Source of the DNA: Streptosporangiaceae bacterium
Lineage (GTDB): Bacteria > Actinomycetota > Actinomycetes > Streptosporangiales > Streptosporangiaceae
Direction of reading: 5' to 3'
NCBI GenBank assembly: GCA_025964695.1
Contig: JAOPYK010000093.1
Location: 1-46,462, forward strand
Length of the DNA stretch: 46,462 nucleotides
Numbering within the stretch: the first letter of the stretch is position 1; every line of letters starts with the position of its first letter. Below, in pieces: positions 35,374 through 43,625 of this stretch. The notes below the pieces were generated by a model that was not told where the DNA came from, made no database searches, and was given only the letters and a program-made list of their open reading frames with translations. Position numbers and translations under genes: made by a program.

Positions 35374-36255
35374 ATGTCGTATACGGAGATCCGCTACGAG
35401 GTCGCGGACGGGGTCGCGACGATCACGCTCGACCGGCCTGCCCGGATGAACGCGTACACGTACGTGATGCGCGGGGAGTTGCTCTCGGCCTTCGACGAGA
35501 TCGACGCCGACGACTCCGTCCGCGCCGTGGTGGTCACCGGCGCGGGACGGGCCTTCTGCGCGGGCGCCGACCTGGGCGGCGGCGGAGCGACGTTCGACAA
35601 GTCCCAACAGGGCGACATGTTCGCCGGAGACGATCTGCTGGCGGACGGCACGCCCCGCGACGGGGGCGGCACGGTGGCGCTGCGGATCGCCCGCTGCCTC
35701 AAGCCCGTCATCGGTGCCGTCAACGGGGCGGCGGTCGGCGTCGGCGTGACCATGACCCTGCCGATGGACGTGCGGTTCTGCGCCGACACGGCCAAGTTCG
35801 GGTTCGTGTTCGCCCGCCGCGGCATCGTCACTGAGGCCGCTTCGAGCTGGTTCCTCCCGCGTCTGGTGGGAATCTCCCAAGCGATGGAATGGGCGGCCAC
35901 CGGCCGCGTCTTCCCCGCGCCCGAGGCGCTCTCCGGCGGGCTGGTCTCCCGGGTGCTGCCGCCCGGCGAGCTGCTGCCCGCGGCGTACGAGCTCGCCCGG
36001 GAGATCGCGGACAACACCTCGGCGGTGTCCGTCGCGGCCATCCGGCGGCTCATGTGGTCCGGACTGTCGGTCGCCTCGCCCTGGGAGGCGCACGCCGCCG
36101 ATTCCCGGCTGATGACCGCCCTCGGTGGTTCACCCGACGCGGCCGAGGGGGTCACATCCTTCCTGGAGAAGCGGCCCGCGATCTTCCCCATGCGCGTCGC
36201 CGGGGACCTGCCCGCCGAGGTGCCTTCGTGGCCGGACCGCCCCGCAGGCCTCTGA
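35374..36255 (+). CDS. Enoyl-CoA hydratase/isomerase (crotonase) family protein
   Basis: A 293-aa crotonase-fold enzyme acting on a CoA thioester, probably hydrating a trans-2-enoyl-CoA. The oxyanion-hole segments are RAFCAGADLGG and GAVNGAAVGVGVTMTLPMDV. The catalytic-site region FVFARRGIVTEAASSWFLPR retains one Glu (TEAAS), matching one of the two hydratase acids, whereas the other typical Glu is not obvious, so isomerase or another crotonase activity is possible. AGAGGGA stands 7 nt before ATG 35374. No beta-oxidation partner is adjacent. Confidence 0.9.
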   Translation: MSYTEIRYEVADGVATITLDRPARMNAYTYVMRGELLSAFDEIDADDSVRAVVVTGAGRAFCAGADLGGGGATFDKSQQGDMFAGDDLLADGTPRDGGGTVALRIARCLKPVIGAVNGAAVGVGVTMTLPMDVRFCADTAKFGFVFARRGIVTEAASSWFLPRLVGISQAMEWAATGRVFPAPEALSGGLVSRVLPPGELLPAAYELAREIADNTSAVSVAAIRRLMWSGLSVASPWEAHAADSRLMTALGGSPDAAEGVTSFLEKRPAIFPMRVAGDLPAEVPSWPDRPAGL

Positions 36256-36381
36256 CCCTGGTCGGGAGGACCGAGGCAAGATCCAGTCATTCGCGGGGCG
36301 GGAGCAATTTCCTGCTGAATCGGGGTCTCCCGAGCCGCCGCCACCGGTGGGACGGCCGGCCCTGCTCCAGGCCGCGACGAA

Positions 36382-36624
36382 CTACCGCGGACGGCGGGGC
36401 GGCGCGGGCGGGACGACCTTGCCGGCGACGATGATCCCCTCCGGGACTTCGACCAGCTCATCGGTACGACGCCGGATCTGGAGCACGCCTCCGGACCACG
36501 ATTGGAGTACCCCTACCACGTCGCTGTACTCTCCCGTTGGCAGGCGGCGGCGGAGCGAGACCCGCTCACCCACGTCGGCCGGAGTGACCGATACCACGAA
36601 CCGTGCATCGAACCGGGCGGGCAT
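36382..36624 (-). CDS. Stand-alone SH3-like domain protein (Rv0428c N-terminal type)
   Basis: An 80-aa small protein. VGERVSLRRRLPTGEYSDVV, GVLQSWSGGVLQIRRRTDEL and VEVPEGIIVAGKVVPPAPPR follow the N-terminal SH3-like domain seen in front of GNAT acetyltransferases such as mycobacterial Rv0428c. Here the acetyltransferase half is absent. ATG 36624 is preferred (GGGGG 8 nt upstream, start MPARFD); ATGs at 36660 and 36666 are alternatives behind TAGTAT. It is divergent from fdxA. Confidence 0.65.
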   Translation of the reverse strand: MPARFDARFVVSVTPADVGERVSLRRRLPTGEYSDVVGVLQSWSGGVLQIRRRTDELVEVPEGIIVAGKVVPPAPPRRPR

Positions 36625-36722
36625 GTGGCGACCCCCATGTCGAATCGGGTAACCGGACATGGACATACTAGGTTCAGCAAGCTTGCGGTGAGCCGTGGCG
36701 AAGGCCCGAGAGGAGTCATGAC

Positions 36723-37046
36723 GTGACCTACGTCATTACGCAACCCTGCGTGGATCTGCTCGACAAAGCATGTATTGAAGAGTGCCCCGTCGACTGCATC
36801 TACGAGGGCAAGCGTATGCTTTACATCCACCCGGACGAGTGCGTTGACTGTGGTGCGTGTGAGCCGGTTTGCCCTGTTGAAGCCATCTACTACGAGGACG
36901 ACGTCCCGGAGCAGTGGAAGGACTTCTACAAGGCGAACGTCGAGTTCTTCGACGAGCTTGGTTCACCCGGTGGCGCGTCCAAGGTCGGCAAGATCGATCG
37001 CGACCACCCGATCGTCGTGGCGCTGCCCCCGCAGAGCGAGGAATAG
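36723..37046 (+). CDS. fdxA: Seven-iron ferredoxin FdxA (3Fe-4S and 4Fe-4S)
   Basis: A 107-aa electron carrier. Cysteines at 9, 17, 21 and 25 (CVDLLDKACIEECPVDC) and at 40, 43, 46 and 50 (CVDCGACEPVC) bind one 3Fe-4S and one 4Fe-4S cluster, as in mycobacterial FdxA and other actinobacterial ferredoxins of this length. The C-terminal extension (DFYKANVEFFDELGSPGGAS) is typical. GTG 36723 is used: GAGAGGAG precedes it, and the nearby ATG 36719 reads straight into a stop. Followed by a long inverted repeat and dapC, a common actinobacterial order. Confidence 0.96.
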   Translation: MTYVITQPCVDLLDKACIEECPVDCIYEGKRMLYIHPDECVDCGACEPVCPVEAIYYEDDVPEQWKDFYKANVEFFDELGSPGGASKVGKIDRDHPIVVALPPQSEE

Positions 37047-37088
37047 CCGCCGGAGCCGCCGTGCTCAGCGCGCTCGACAAGCATCACT

Positions 37089-37145
37089 TCAAGGCCGTGA
37101 CCAGGTCGCCCAAAGGTTTCGCCAGGGCTTCGTGGTCGCGGCCTT
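37089..37145 (+). terminator. Long inverted repeat between fdxA and dapC
   Basis: CAAGGCCGTGACCA (37089-37102) pairs with TGGTCGCGGCCTTG (37132-37145) at 13 of 14 positions around a 29-nt loop. There is no T-run, so it may be a terminator for fdxA, an attenuator for dapC, or both. Confidence 0.5.
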
Positions 37146-37226
37146 GAGGCGTTCGGGGGCACCGGGCGCGGTGGAGGATACAGAGGACGGACCCCGGCAG
37201 GGGGCCCGCAGAGGAGGGGTGCGGCG

Positions 37227-38330
37227 TTGATCTCGCTACCGGACTTTCCCTGGGACCGGCTGGAGCCGTACAAGGCGACGGCACTGGGCCACGCGGACGG
37301 CATCGTCGACCTGTCGGTCGGCACCCCGGTCGACCCGACCCCGGAGATCGTGCGCAAGGCCCTGGCCGACGCCGCCGACGCCCCGGGCTACCCCCTGACG
37401 TACGGGACGCCGCGGCTGCGTGAGGCCGCGGCCGGCTGGTTGCATCGCCGGTTCGGGGTGCACGCGGACCCGGCCGCGATCCTGCCGGCCATCGGCACCA
37501 AGGAGCTGGTGGCGTGGCTGCCTACACTGCTGGGCGCCGGGCCCGGCGACCGAGTGGTCTTCCCAGAGCTCGCCTACCCCACGTACGACGTCGGAGCGCG
37601 CCTGGCCGGAGCCGAGTCGGTGGCCAGCGACGGGCTGTTGTCGCTCGGGCCGCGGAACCCGGCGCTGGTCTGGATCAACTCCCCGTCCAACCCGACGGGC
37701 AAGGTGCTGCCGGCCGAGCACCTGCGCAAGGTCGTCTCCTGGGCCCGCGAGCGGGGGGTACTGGTCGTCAACGACGAGTGCTACCTGGAGCTGGGCTGGG
37801 ATGCCGACAGGCCGCCGGTCTCGATCCTGCACCCGGACATCTGCGGCGGCTCGCACGAGGGGCTGCTCGCCGTCCACTCGCTGTCCAAGCGCTCCAACCT
37901 GGCCGGTTACCGGGCCGGGTTCGTCGCGGGTGACCCGGCAGTGGTCAAACGGCTGCTCGAGGTCCGCAAGCACGCCGGGATGATCATGCCCGCGCCGGTG
38001 CAGGCGGCCATGGTGGTGGCGCTCGACGATGATGCGCACGTGGAGGTCCAGCGAGAGCGGTACCGGCGCCGCCGGGCCATGCTGAAGGCCGCCTTCGAGT
38101 CGTACGGCTTCCGCATCGATCATTCCGAGGGGTCGCTGTACCTCTGGGCCACCCGGGACGAGCCGTGCTGGGACACCGTCGCGCACCTCGCCTCGCTGGG
38201 CATCCTGGTGGCCCCCGGCGACTTCTACGGCGCGGCGGGCGCCCGGCACGTGCGAATCGCCTTCACGGCCACCGACGAGCGGGTGGCCGCCGCCGTCACC
38301 CGCCTGACCGGAGACGTCCCACCACGGTGA
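37227..38330 (+). CDS. dapC: Succinyldiaminopimelate aminotransferase DapC
   Basis: A 367-aa class I/II PLP aminotransferase of the lysine/diaminopimelate pathway, making N-succinyl-LL-diaminopimelate from the keto acid with glutamate. The start LPDFPWDRLEPYKATALGHA and VDLSVGTPVDPTPEIV are typical of actinobacterial DapC. WINSPSNPTGKVLP and Lys221 in HSLSKRSNLAGYR (PLP Schiff base) are present. TTG 37227 is the start, behind GAGGAGGGG; the nearby GTG leads to a stop. The fdxA-dapC order supports the call over other aminotransferases. Confidence 0.93.
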   Translation: MISLPDFPWDRLEPYKATALGHADGIVDLSVGTPVDPTPEIVRKALADAADAPGYPLTYGTPRLREAAAGWLHRRFGVHADPAAILPAIGTKELVAWLPTLLGAGPGDRVVFPELAYPTYDVGARLAGAESVASDGLLSLGPRNPALVWINSPSNPTGKVLPAEHLRKVVSWARERGVLVVNDECYLELGWDADRPPVSILHPDICGGSHEGLLAVHSLSKRSNLAGYRAGFVAGDPAVVKRLLEVRKHAGMIMPAPVQAAMVVALDDDAHVEVQRERYRRRRAMLKAAFESYGFRIDHSEGSLYLWATRDEPCWDTVAHLASLGILVAPGDFYGAAGARHVRIAFTATDERVAAAVTRLTGDVPPR

Positions 38331-38392
38331 TCCCGTGCGGCCGCATGCCCTCGTCGGACACCGGCTGTGAGATCACCGCGGCGGGACGCGGG

Positions 38393-39826
38393 TCAGATGG
38401 TCGCCTCGGCAGCGGGTTCGTCGTCGGTGAAGACGCGGCCCATCGCCGTGAGCAGCGCGGGACGGTTGCGCTCGATCCAGAGCAGGTAACCCGCACCGGC
38501 GACCATCCAGACGACGATCAGGATCAGGGCCACCCGGTTGGCGCCAGTGGGCAACGGGTTCAGCTGGCCGTACAGCGGCAGCAGGAGCAGCAGCGAGGCC
38601 ACGGCGGGGATGACGCCGTGCCGCGGCACCGAGAACTCGGCCCGGTGCTCGCGCCGGTAGAAGCGGATCAGCGCGAGGGACATGAGGATGTAGACGATGA
38701 CCATGGCGACGCCGAGGATCGTCCCGGCGAAGCCGTACATGTTCTTCGGGCCGATCCAGACGCCACCGACCACGGTCACCAGCAGCGAGAATCCCATGTA
38801 GAAAGCGAGCGCGTACTGCGGCACCCCGCCCCGGCCCACGCCGCCGAGGGCTCGCGGGAAGATGCCCTCGCGGCCCATCGCGAAGATGACCCGGACCTGG
38901 GCGGTGACCCCGGAGATGAGGTTGGCGAACTGGCTGTTGAGCACGGTCAGGGTGAGCAGCCAGCCGGCCCCCCAGTACTTCTTCATCAGGGTGTCCCAGA
39001 CGTCGCCCTGGGCGAGGTCGCCGGCATGGGCGTGGCCGATCCCGACCGCGGCCGCGTAGCCGGACAGGACGTAGAACAGGCCGATGCCGAGGACTGCGGT
39101 GAACAACGCGATCGGGATCGCCCTGCGAGCCGACCGCGCCTCCTCACCGAGGGTGCCCGCCGACTCGAAGCCGATGAACATCAGGATGCCCCACAGCATG
39201 CCCTTGCCGAGAGCGCCGATCCCGCCGGGGGAGGAGCCCGGGCTGAGCGGGCTCAGCGACAGGCCGCTCTCACCGCCCTTGCCGATGATCAGTGCGAACA
39301 GCCCGAGGAGCACCCCGACCTCCAGCACCAGGAAGATCAGGGCCGTCTTGGCCGACTGGGAGACGCCCGTCGAGCTGATGCCCCACACGATCACCGCGAA
39401 GGCCAGCGACAGGATCCACCAGGGAACGTTCCAGTGGAACTGGGTCTTCAAGAAGTCCGAGGTGAACGCGCCGATTGCCGACAGCAGCATCGGGCCGACC
39501 ATCCCATAGGCGAACACGAGCAGCCAGCCGGACAGGAAGCCGCCGCGCTTGCCGAAGCCATGGGTGTTGAAGGTGTACGCGAATCCGGCGGCGGGCAGCT
39601 TCCGGGCGAACGAGGCGATGACCGAGGCCACCAGCAGGCAGACGACCATGGCGAGCAGGATCGCCAGCGGAAGCGCGTAGCCGGCTGCGGCGGCGAGCGG
39701 TGTGTTGAAGTACACGCTGGTGGCCGGCCCCATGAAGGCCATCGAGATGACGGCCGCACCGACCGCGCTCAGCGCGCTCTTCTTCAGCCCGCTGCGTTCG
39801 CCGGCGTCCGGGGGGTTGTGTGACAT
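38393..39826 (-). CDS. APC-family amino acid permease
   Basis: A 477-aa transporter with about 12-13 predicted helices. The first helices contain GAAVISMAFMGPATSVYFN and the conserved FIGFESAGTLGEEARSARRA-IPIALF region of APC permeases (E/A-rich after helix 6). It is the last gene of the ROK-yhfX-APC operon, 42 nt after yhfX, with AAGGAG before ATG 39826. The amino-acid-type transporter next to a PLP racemase-like enzyme suggests an amino acid or amino-acid derivative as shared substrate (inference). Confidence 0.9.
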   Translation of the reverse strand: MSHNPPDAGERSGLKKSALSAVGAAVISMAFMGPATSVYFNTPLAAAAGYALPLAILLAMVVCLLVASVIASFARKLPAAGFAYTFNTHGFGKRGGFLSGWLLVFAYGMVGPMLLSAIGAFTSDFLKTQFHWNVPWWILSLAFAVIVWGISSTGVSQSAKTALIFLVLEVGVLLGLFALIIGKGGESGLSLSPLSPGSSPGGIGALGKGMLWGILMFIGFESAGTLGEEARSARRAIPIALFTAVLGIGLFYVLSGYAAAVGIGHAHAGDLAQGDVWDTLMKKYWGAGWLLTLTVLNSQFANLISGVTAQVRVIFAMGREGIFPRALGGVGRGGVPQYALAFYMGFSLLVTVVGGVWIGPKNMYGFAGTILGVAMVIVYILMSLALIRFYRREHRAEFSVPRHGVIPAVASLLLLLPLYGQLNPLPTGANRVALILIVVWMVAGAGYLLWIERNRPALLTAMGRVFTDDEPAAEATI

Positions 39827-39868
39827 CGGTTGATCTCCTTAAACGAGACGGGGTACGAGACGGACGGC

Positions 39869-41053
39869 CTAGGCCACGCCGTCGGCTGAACGGGCTTCAC
39901 CGTCGTAGACCTCCCGCAGATCCAGTGCGCCGCCGCGAATTCCCGCCACGGCCTGGGTACGCCCGCGGGTGACGAAGACCTGGGGCCGGAAGCAGAAGAC
40001 GACCGTCTCGCCGACGCGCACCCCACGGCTCCGGGCGCCGGGGATCCGGCAGTAGTAGTGGATGGTCCCCGCGTCCGCGGTCTCGACCTCCAGGGGCTCC
40101 TCGTGCGCGCCGACCAGAGCCGTCAGCCGGTAGTCGCCCAGCACCTTGTCGATGTAGTAGCCGGCCGCGAAGACGTACGCGTCTTCGCCGTCCAGGTGCG
40201 AGACCTCCGAGACGTAGACGATCGTCGGGACCTCGGGCTGGGACGGGTCCAGGACGTGCAGGGGAGTGGTGCCGTGGAAGCCGTTTCCGGGCTCGACGTG
40301 GGTGGCGCCCAGCCGGGCCTGCTCGGCGAAGGTACCGGCCGAGGTGGTACCCGGCGCGTTGACCTGGGTAATCTCGAAGCCGGCGGTACGGAGCCGCGCC
40401 GCCGCCTCCAGCACCGTCTCGAAGTTGCGGGTCGCCTTGACGGTTTTCGTAGCGGCATCGGCCAGCATGCACGGGAAGTTGGTGACGCCCCGGACCCGCA
40501 GCCCGCTGAGGGCCTCCACCTCGGCGGCCGCCTTCTCGATCGTGCCGAGCGGGAAACCGCCGGCGTGCCCGAAGTAGTAGGTGTCCTGCGGACCACGGAC
40601 CCGCAGCAGGACGTCCTGGACCCGGCCGGCCCGCCGCGCCGCCGCGGCGAGCCGGCCGGCGATCTCGACGTCGAAGGCGGTCACGACCTCGGGAGTCGCC
40701 GCGATGACCGCGTCCTCGGTACCCCGGTGCGGCTGCACCAGATGGCCGACGTGCCCGATCCTGACACCGGAGCGCCGCACGGCCTCCATGCACTGCACAT
40801 CGACGCAGACGGCGCTGTCGATGCCCGCGGCGGCGATGGTGCGGAGCGCGTCGGGGTTGCGGCCGAACTGCTTGGCCATGACGTACAGGCTCAGCCCGTG
40901 CTTCGCCGCCTCGGCGGCCATGATCGAGGCGTTGGCGTGCGTGCCGTCCAGGTCGATCAGGTACGTGTTGGCGCGGACCAGCCCTTCCCGGTGAAGCCGT
41001 AGTGCCGCCGCGGCGAGTCCGGGGTTGGTGTCACGCAGACGTTGTAGAAACAA
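39869..41053 (-). CDS. YhfX-family PLP-dependent enzyme (alanine racemase-like fold III)
   Basis: A 394-aa protein close in pattern to E. coli YhfX: MFLQRLRDTNPGLAAAAL, LYVMAKQFGRNPDAL with Lys61 as likely PLP lysine, GHVGHLVQPHRGTEDAV, NAPGTTSAGTF, ATHVEPGNGFHGTTPLHV, AAGYYIDKVLG and CFRPQVFVTRGRTQAVAG. The fold is the alanine racemase/PLPDE type III barrel with a C-terminal beta domain. The reaction of YhfX is, to my knowledge, undefined. TTG 41053 is the start, with perfect AAGGAGG inside the end of the ROK gene; the genes overlap by 23 nt. Confidence 0.87.
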   Translation of the reverse strand: MFLQRLRDTNPGLAAAALRLHREGLVRANTYLIDLDGTHANASIMAAEAAKHGLSLYVMAKQFGRNPDALRTIAAAGIDSAVCVDVQCMEAVRRSGVRIGHVGHLVQPHRGTEDAVIAATPEVVTAFDVEIAGRLAAAARRAGRVQDVLLRVRGPQDTYYFGHAGGFPLGTIEKAAAEVEALSGLRVRGVTNFPCMLADAATKTVKATRNFETVLEAAARLRTAGFEITQVNAPGTTSAGTFAEQARLGATHVEPGNGFHGTTPLHVLDPSQPEVPTIVYVSEVSHLDGEDAYVFAAGYYIDKVLGDYRLTALVGAHEEPLEVETADAGTIHYYCRIPGARSRGVRVGETVVFCFRPQVFVTRGRTQAVAGIRGGALDLREVYDGEARSADGVA

Positions 41054-42053
41054 CGGAGTCCTCCTTCTGGTCCGGCGGCTTCTGGTCCGGCGGCTTCTGG
41101 TCCGGCGGCCTCAGGTCGGGCAGCCTCAGGTCGGGCAGCCTCAGGTCGGGCAGCCTCAGGTCGGGAACGGTGGTGCCGAGCGATCGGTAGGCCCGGACCA
41201 GGGATCCGATCGCTCCGGCCGGGTCGCCGAGTGCGCCGAGCGTGATCTCGGGCGGCTCGGGAGTGATCGCGGTGAGGGATCGCCGGAACGGCCCGTACCA
41301 GTCGGCGAATGCGGGGGCCACCCCGCCGCCCAGCACGATGATCTCCGGCTCGTAGGCGGCGGTGACCGCGGTGAGCATGACCGTGAGGGCGGCACGGGCG
41401 CTGTCGCGGATGGCGCGCAGCCGTGCCGGCGCGTCGGCCGCGAAGATCGGTGCCGCGTCGTCCAGCTCGAAGCCCGCCGCCCGGGCGCGCCGCACCATTC
41501 CGGAGCCGGAGACGGCCCCTTCCAGATCGCTGTCCTCGTACGGGAGGGTCCCGAATTCGCCGATCGCGCCGGTCCGCCCGGTCAGCGGGGTGCCGTCGAG
41601 GTGGACCGCCGTGCCGAGCCCCGTACCGATCGTGATCATGACCGCGCTGCGGTGGCCCCGGGCCGCCCCGGCGTGCAGTTCCCCGGCCAGCGCGGCGTTG
41701 GTGTCGTTGCCGAAGGTGGTGATACCGGGCAGGGCCGCGGCGAGCGCGCCGGTGAAGGCGGTGCCCGTGAGTTGCGGGACGTTGGGCGCCGCGCGGACCT
41801 CGCCGGTCGCCGGGTGCACTGCCGCGGGGAGGCCGACGGCGGTCGCGGCGAGCACGGGGCCGGCCAGCCCGGTGACCAGCTCGGTGACCAGGTCGGCCAG
41901 CCAGGTCACCAGTCCGCCGGTCGTGACCTCGTGCGGGGTGGTCTGCCGGAGCTCGGTGAGCACCTGGCCGGCCGGGTCGCCGACCATCAACCGGGTGCTG
42001 GTGCCGCCCAGATCGATCCCGCAGACGACCGGCGGGCCGTCGCTGCTGTCCAA
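41031..42053 (-). CDS. ROK-family sugar kinase-like protein with repetitive tail
   Basis: A 340-aa ATP-dependent kinase fold. VVCGIDLGGTSTRLMVGD is the phosphate-1 motif, TTFGNDTNAALAGEL holds the catalytic Asp, and ITIGTGLGTAVHLDG is phosphate-2. The usual ROK zinc site is missing: GAIGEFGTLPYEDSD has Thr in place of His and no CxCGxxGC follows. No HTH is present, so it is an enzyme rather than a NagC-type repressor. TTG 42053 is chosen because AGGAG stands 8 nt before it. The C-terminus is extended by repeats LRLPD and PPDQK. First gene of the operon. Confidence 0.88.
   Translation of the reverse strand: MDSSDGPPVVCGIDLGGTSTRLMVGDPAGQVLTELRQTTPHEVTTGGLVTWLADLVTELVTGLAGPVLAATAVGLPAAVHPATGEVRAAPNVPQLTGTAFTGALAAALPGITTFGNDTNAALAGELHAGAARGHRSAVMITIGTGLGTAVHLDGTPLTGRTGAIGEFGTLPYEDSDLEGAVSGSGMVRRARAAGFELDDAAPIFAADAPARLRAIRDSARAALTVMLTAVTAAYEPEIIVLGGGVAPAFADWYGPFRRSLTAITPEPPEITLGALGDPAGAIGSLVRAYRSLGTTVPDLRLPDLRLPDLRLPDLRPPDQKPPDQKPPDQKEDSVVSTTSA
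41065..41166. repeat. Two sets of 15-bp tandem repeats at the ROK 3' end
   Basis: Three copies of TTCTGGTCCGGCGGC (41065-41109) adjoin three full copies and one partial copy of CTCAGGTCGGGCAGC (41110-41166). They encode PPDQK and LRLPD repeats on the minus strand and lie just before the Shine-Dalgarno of yhfX. Confidence 0.9.
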
Positions 42054-42114
42054 CGTCTGAGCTCCTGTCCGCGATGCGTGGCATGGCATGTGCTGACCAC
42101 GGCGAGGTGGGCTC

Positions 42115-42156
42115 TTTCTATCTGCAGGTCAGAAATTTGTCAACGTCCCTAACAAA
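42115..42156 (-). promoter_or_regulatory. Sigma-70-type promoter and palindrome for the ROK-yhfX-APC operon
   Basis: On the minus strand TTGACA (42138-42143) and TAGAAA (42115-42120) are separated by exactly 17 bp. An imperfect palindrome with arms TTTGT (42136-42140) and ACAAA (42152-42156) covers the -35 element. The arrangement suggests repression by a regulator not encoded in the window. Confidence 0.7.
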
Positions 42157-42271
42157 GCGCCCGCCTGCGGCGGCACGTGATGCTTCCCGGGAAATGGATA
42201 GGATCCGCAGGTTTGTATGGGTTTGTGCTGCCCGGGCTCGCGGCCCGACAGGCTGTGGCGGGAGGGTGCGG

Positions 42272-42763
42272 ATGCTGGCCTCCTTCGATATCGCCTATGC
42301 CGATGCCCGTGCCGAGACCCTGTGCTTCACGCTGGACGAGCCGCCCGCCGACGCGCTGGTGACGCTGCCGCTGCGGGTCGGGGGCATTCAAGCGGAGCTG
42401 CGGTTGCTCGGCTCCTCCCATCAGGTGGTCGCGGGCCCGGTGACCGAGACGGTCGCCACGCTGCCCGGGTGCCCCGGTCCGCTTCCGTACAGCCTGGGCC
42501 GTGAGGTCGGCGGCTGGTCGTATCGCTTCACCGCCGACGTCTACCGGCGCGGCACGGCGGACTTCCAGTCGGCCGCGTCCTTTCTGCGGAAATATCTCGC
42601 CGACCGGGACGACGCCCTGGTCGGCACCTATCCGGGCGCGCCGGACGCGATCAGCGGCATCATGCTGAGACCTGTCAAGCGAGGCCTGGACTGGCGGACC
42701 TGGCATACCTATCCGCGGACCCGCGAGATCGTCGTCACCCGCAGCCGGATGTTGATCCGCTGA
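42272..42763 (+). CDS. DUF2617 family protein
   Basis: A 163-aa cytoplasmic protein. MLASFDIAYADARAETLCFT, AELRLLGSSHQVVAG, GWSYRFTADVYRRG, GTYPGAPDAIS and WRTWHTYPRTREIVVTRSRM follow the DUF2617 pattern across its whole length. ATG 42272 is supported by GGGAGGG 5 nt upstream; longer in-frame extensions lack coding character. Function unknown. It is convergent with the MerR gene. Confidence 0.82.
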   Translation: MLASFDIAYADARAETLCFTLDEPPADALVTLPLRVGGIQAELRLLGSSHQVVAGPVTETVATLPGCPGPLPYSLGREVGGWSYRFTADVYRRGTADFQSAASFLRKYLADRDDALVGTYPGAPDAISGIMLRPVKRGLDWRTWHTYPRTREIVVTRSRMLIR

Positions 42764-42789
42764 ACCTCCGGACCGATCGCAGGGAGGCG

Positions 42790-43497
42790 TCAGTCGGGGA
42801 CCGATCGGCGGATGGCGCGGTCGACGGCGCGCTGGAAGGACGTGACGACCGCCTGGACGGTCAGCGGCTTGAGCCGGGTGGTCATCTCCAGCAGCCGCTC
42901 GCGTTCCTCGGCGGGCCGGCCCTGCTCGCGATACCGCCGAACGACCGTGTCCTGGAAGACCCGCTGGAGATCGTCGGCGAGCGCCGCAGTGTGCCGTTCC
43001 ATCGCCTCGTGCGCGGCGACCAGCGTTTCCAGCGGCATGGGCAGTTCGGCCAGTTCGGCGGTGACCCCGAGCAGCGGCGGGCTGGCCACCCGAATCCGGT
43101 CGGAAGGAAGCCGCTCCACCACACCTAACGCCGCGAGCCGGTCGAGCGTGTCGTCGTCAAGATGCCGGCCGGCCCGCTTGTCGAGTTCGTGCCGGTCGAG
43201 ATCTTCGGGCTGGTCGGGGGCCCAGGGCGAGAGCAGGGCCCGTTGCAGGGCGAGATCCTCGGGCGAGGCGTCGAGAGGGATGCGTTCCAGGTGCTTCTCG
43301 ATCGAGGCCAGGGTCAGCCCGAGCGTCTGAAGCTCCCGTACGAGCTCCAGCCGGCCAAGGTGCTCGGGACCGTACAGCCCGGTCCGGCCCCTGAGCCGTG
43401 GCGGCGGCAGCAGCCCGCGACCGGCGTAGAAGCGCACGGTCCGCACGCTGACCCCCGCGCGGGCGGCCAGTTCGTCGACCGTGAGCTCCGGCGTCAT
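42790..43497 (-). CDS. MerR family regulator divergent from acyl-CoA dehydrogenase
   Basis: A 235-aa regulator with an N-terminal MerR winged helix (LTVDELAARAGVSVRTVRFY, GRGLLPPPRLRGRTGLYG, HLGRLELVRELQTLGLTLAS) and a long helical effector region without metal-binding Cys clusters, so not a metal sensor. ATG 43497 follows GGGGG. The shared upstream region with a fatty acyl-CoA dehydrogenase contains a palindrome, suggesting local control of acyl-CoA oxidation. Confidence 0.9.
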   Translation of the reverse strand: MTPELTVDELAARAGVSVRTVRFYAGRGLLPPPRLRGRTGLYGPEHLGRLELVRELQTLGLTLASIEKHLERIPLDASPEDLALQRALLSPWAPDQPEDLDRHELDKRAGRHLDDDTLDRLAALGVVERLPSDRIRVASPPLLGVTAELAELPMPLETLVAAHEAMERHTAALADDLQRVFQDTVVRRYREQGRPAEERERLLEMTTRLKPLTVQAVVTSFQRAVDRAIRRSVPD

Positions 43498-43522
43498 CAG
43501 GCCCCCAGGGCACCTCGGCATA

Positions 43523-43543
43523 TGTGACAGTGCCAGTGTTACA
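43523..43543. promoter_or_regulatory. Imperfect 21-bp palindrome between merR and acyl-CoA dehydrogenase
   Basis: TGTGACAGTG (43523-43532) and AGTGTTACA (43535-43543) form an imperfect dyad matching at 16 of 21 positions. It lies 25 bp before merR and about 80 bp before the dehydrogenase, and is the obvious candidate MerR-family operator. Confidence 0.55.
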
Positions 43544-43625
43544 TTAATTGTGTATCAGTAGACACTTACCCGCGGTCCGCGGACGCCCCCAGGCAGGGGC
43601 CGGAAGGAACAGGGAGATCCACCTG

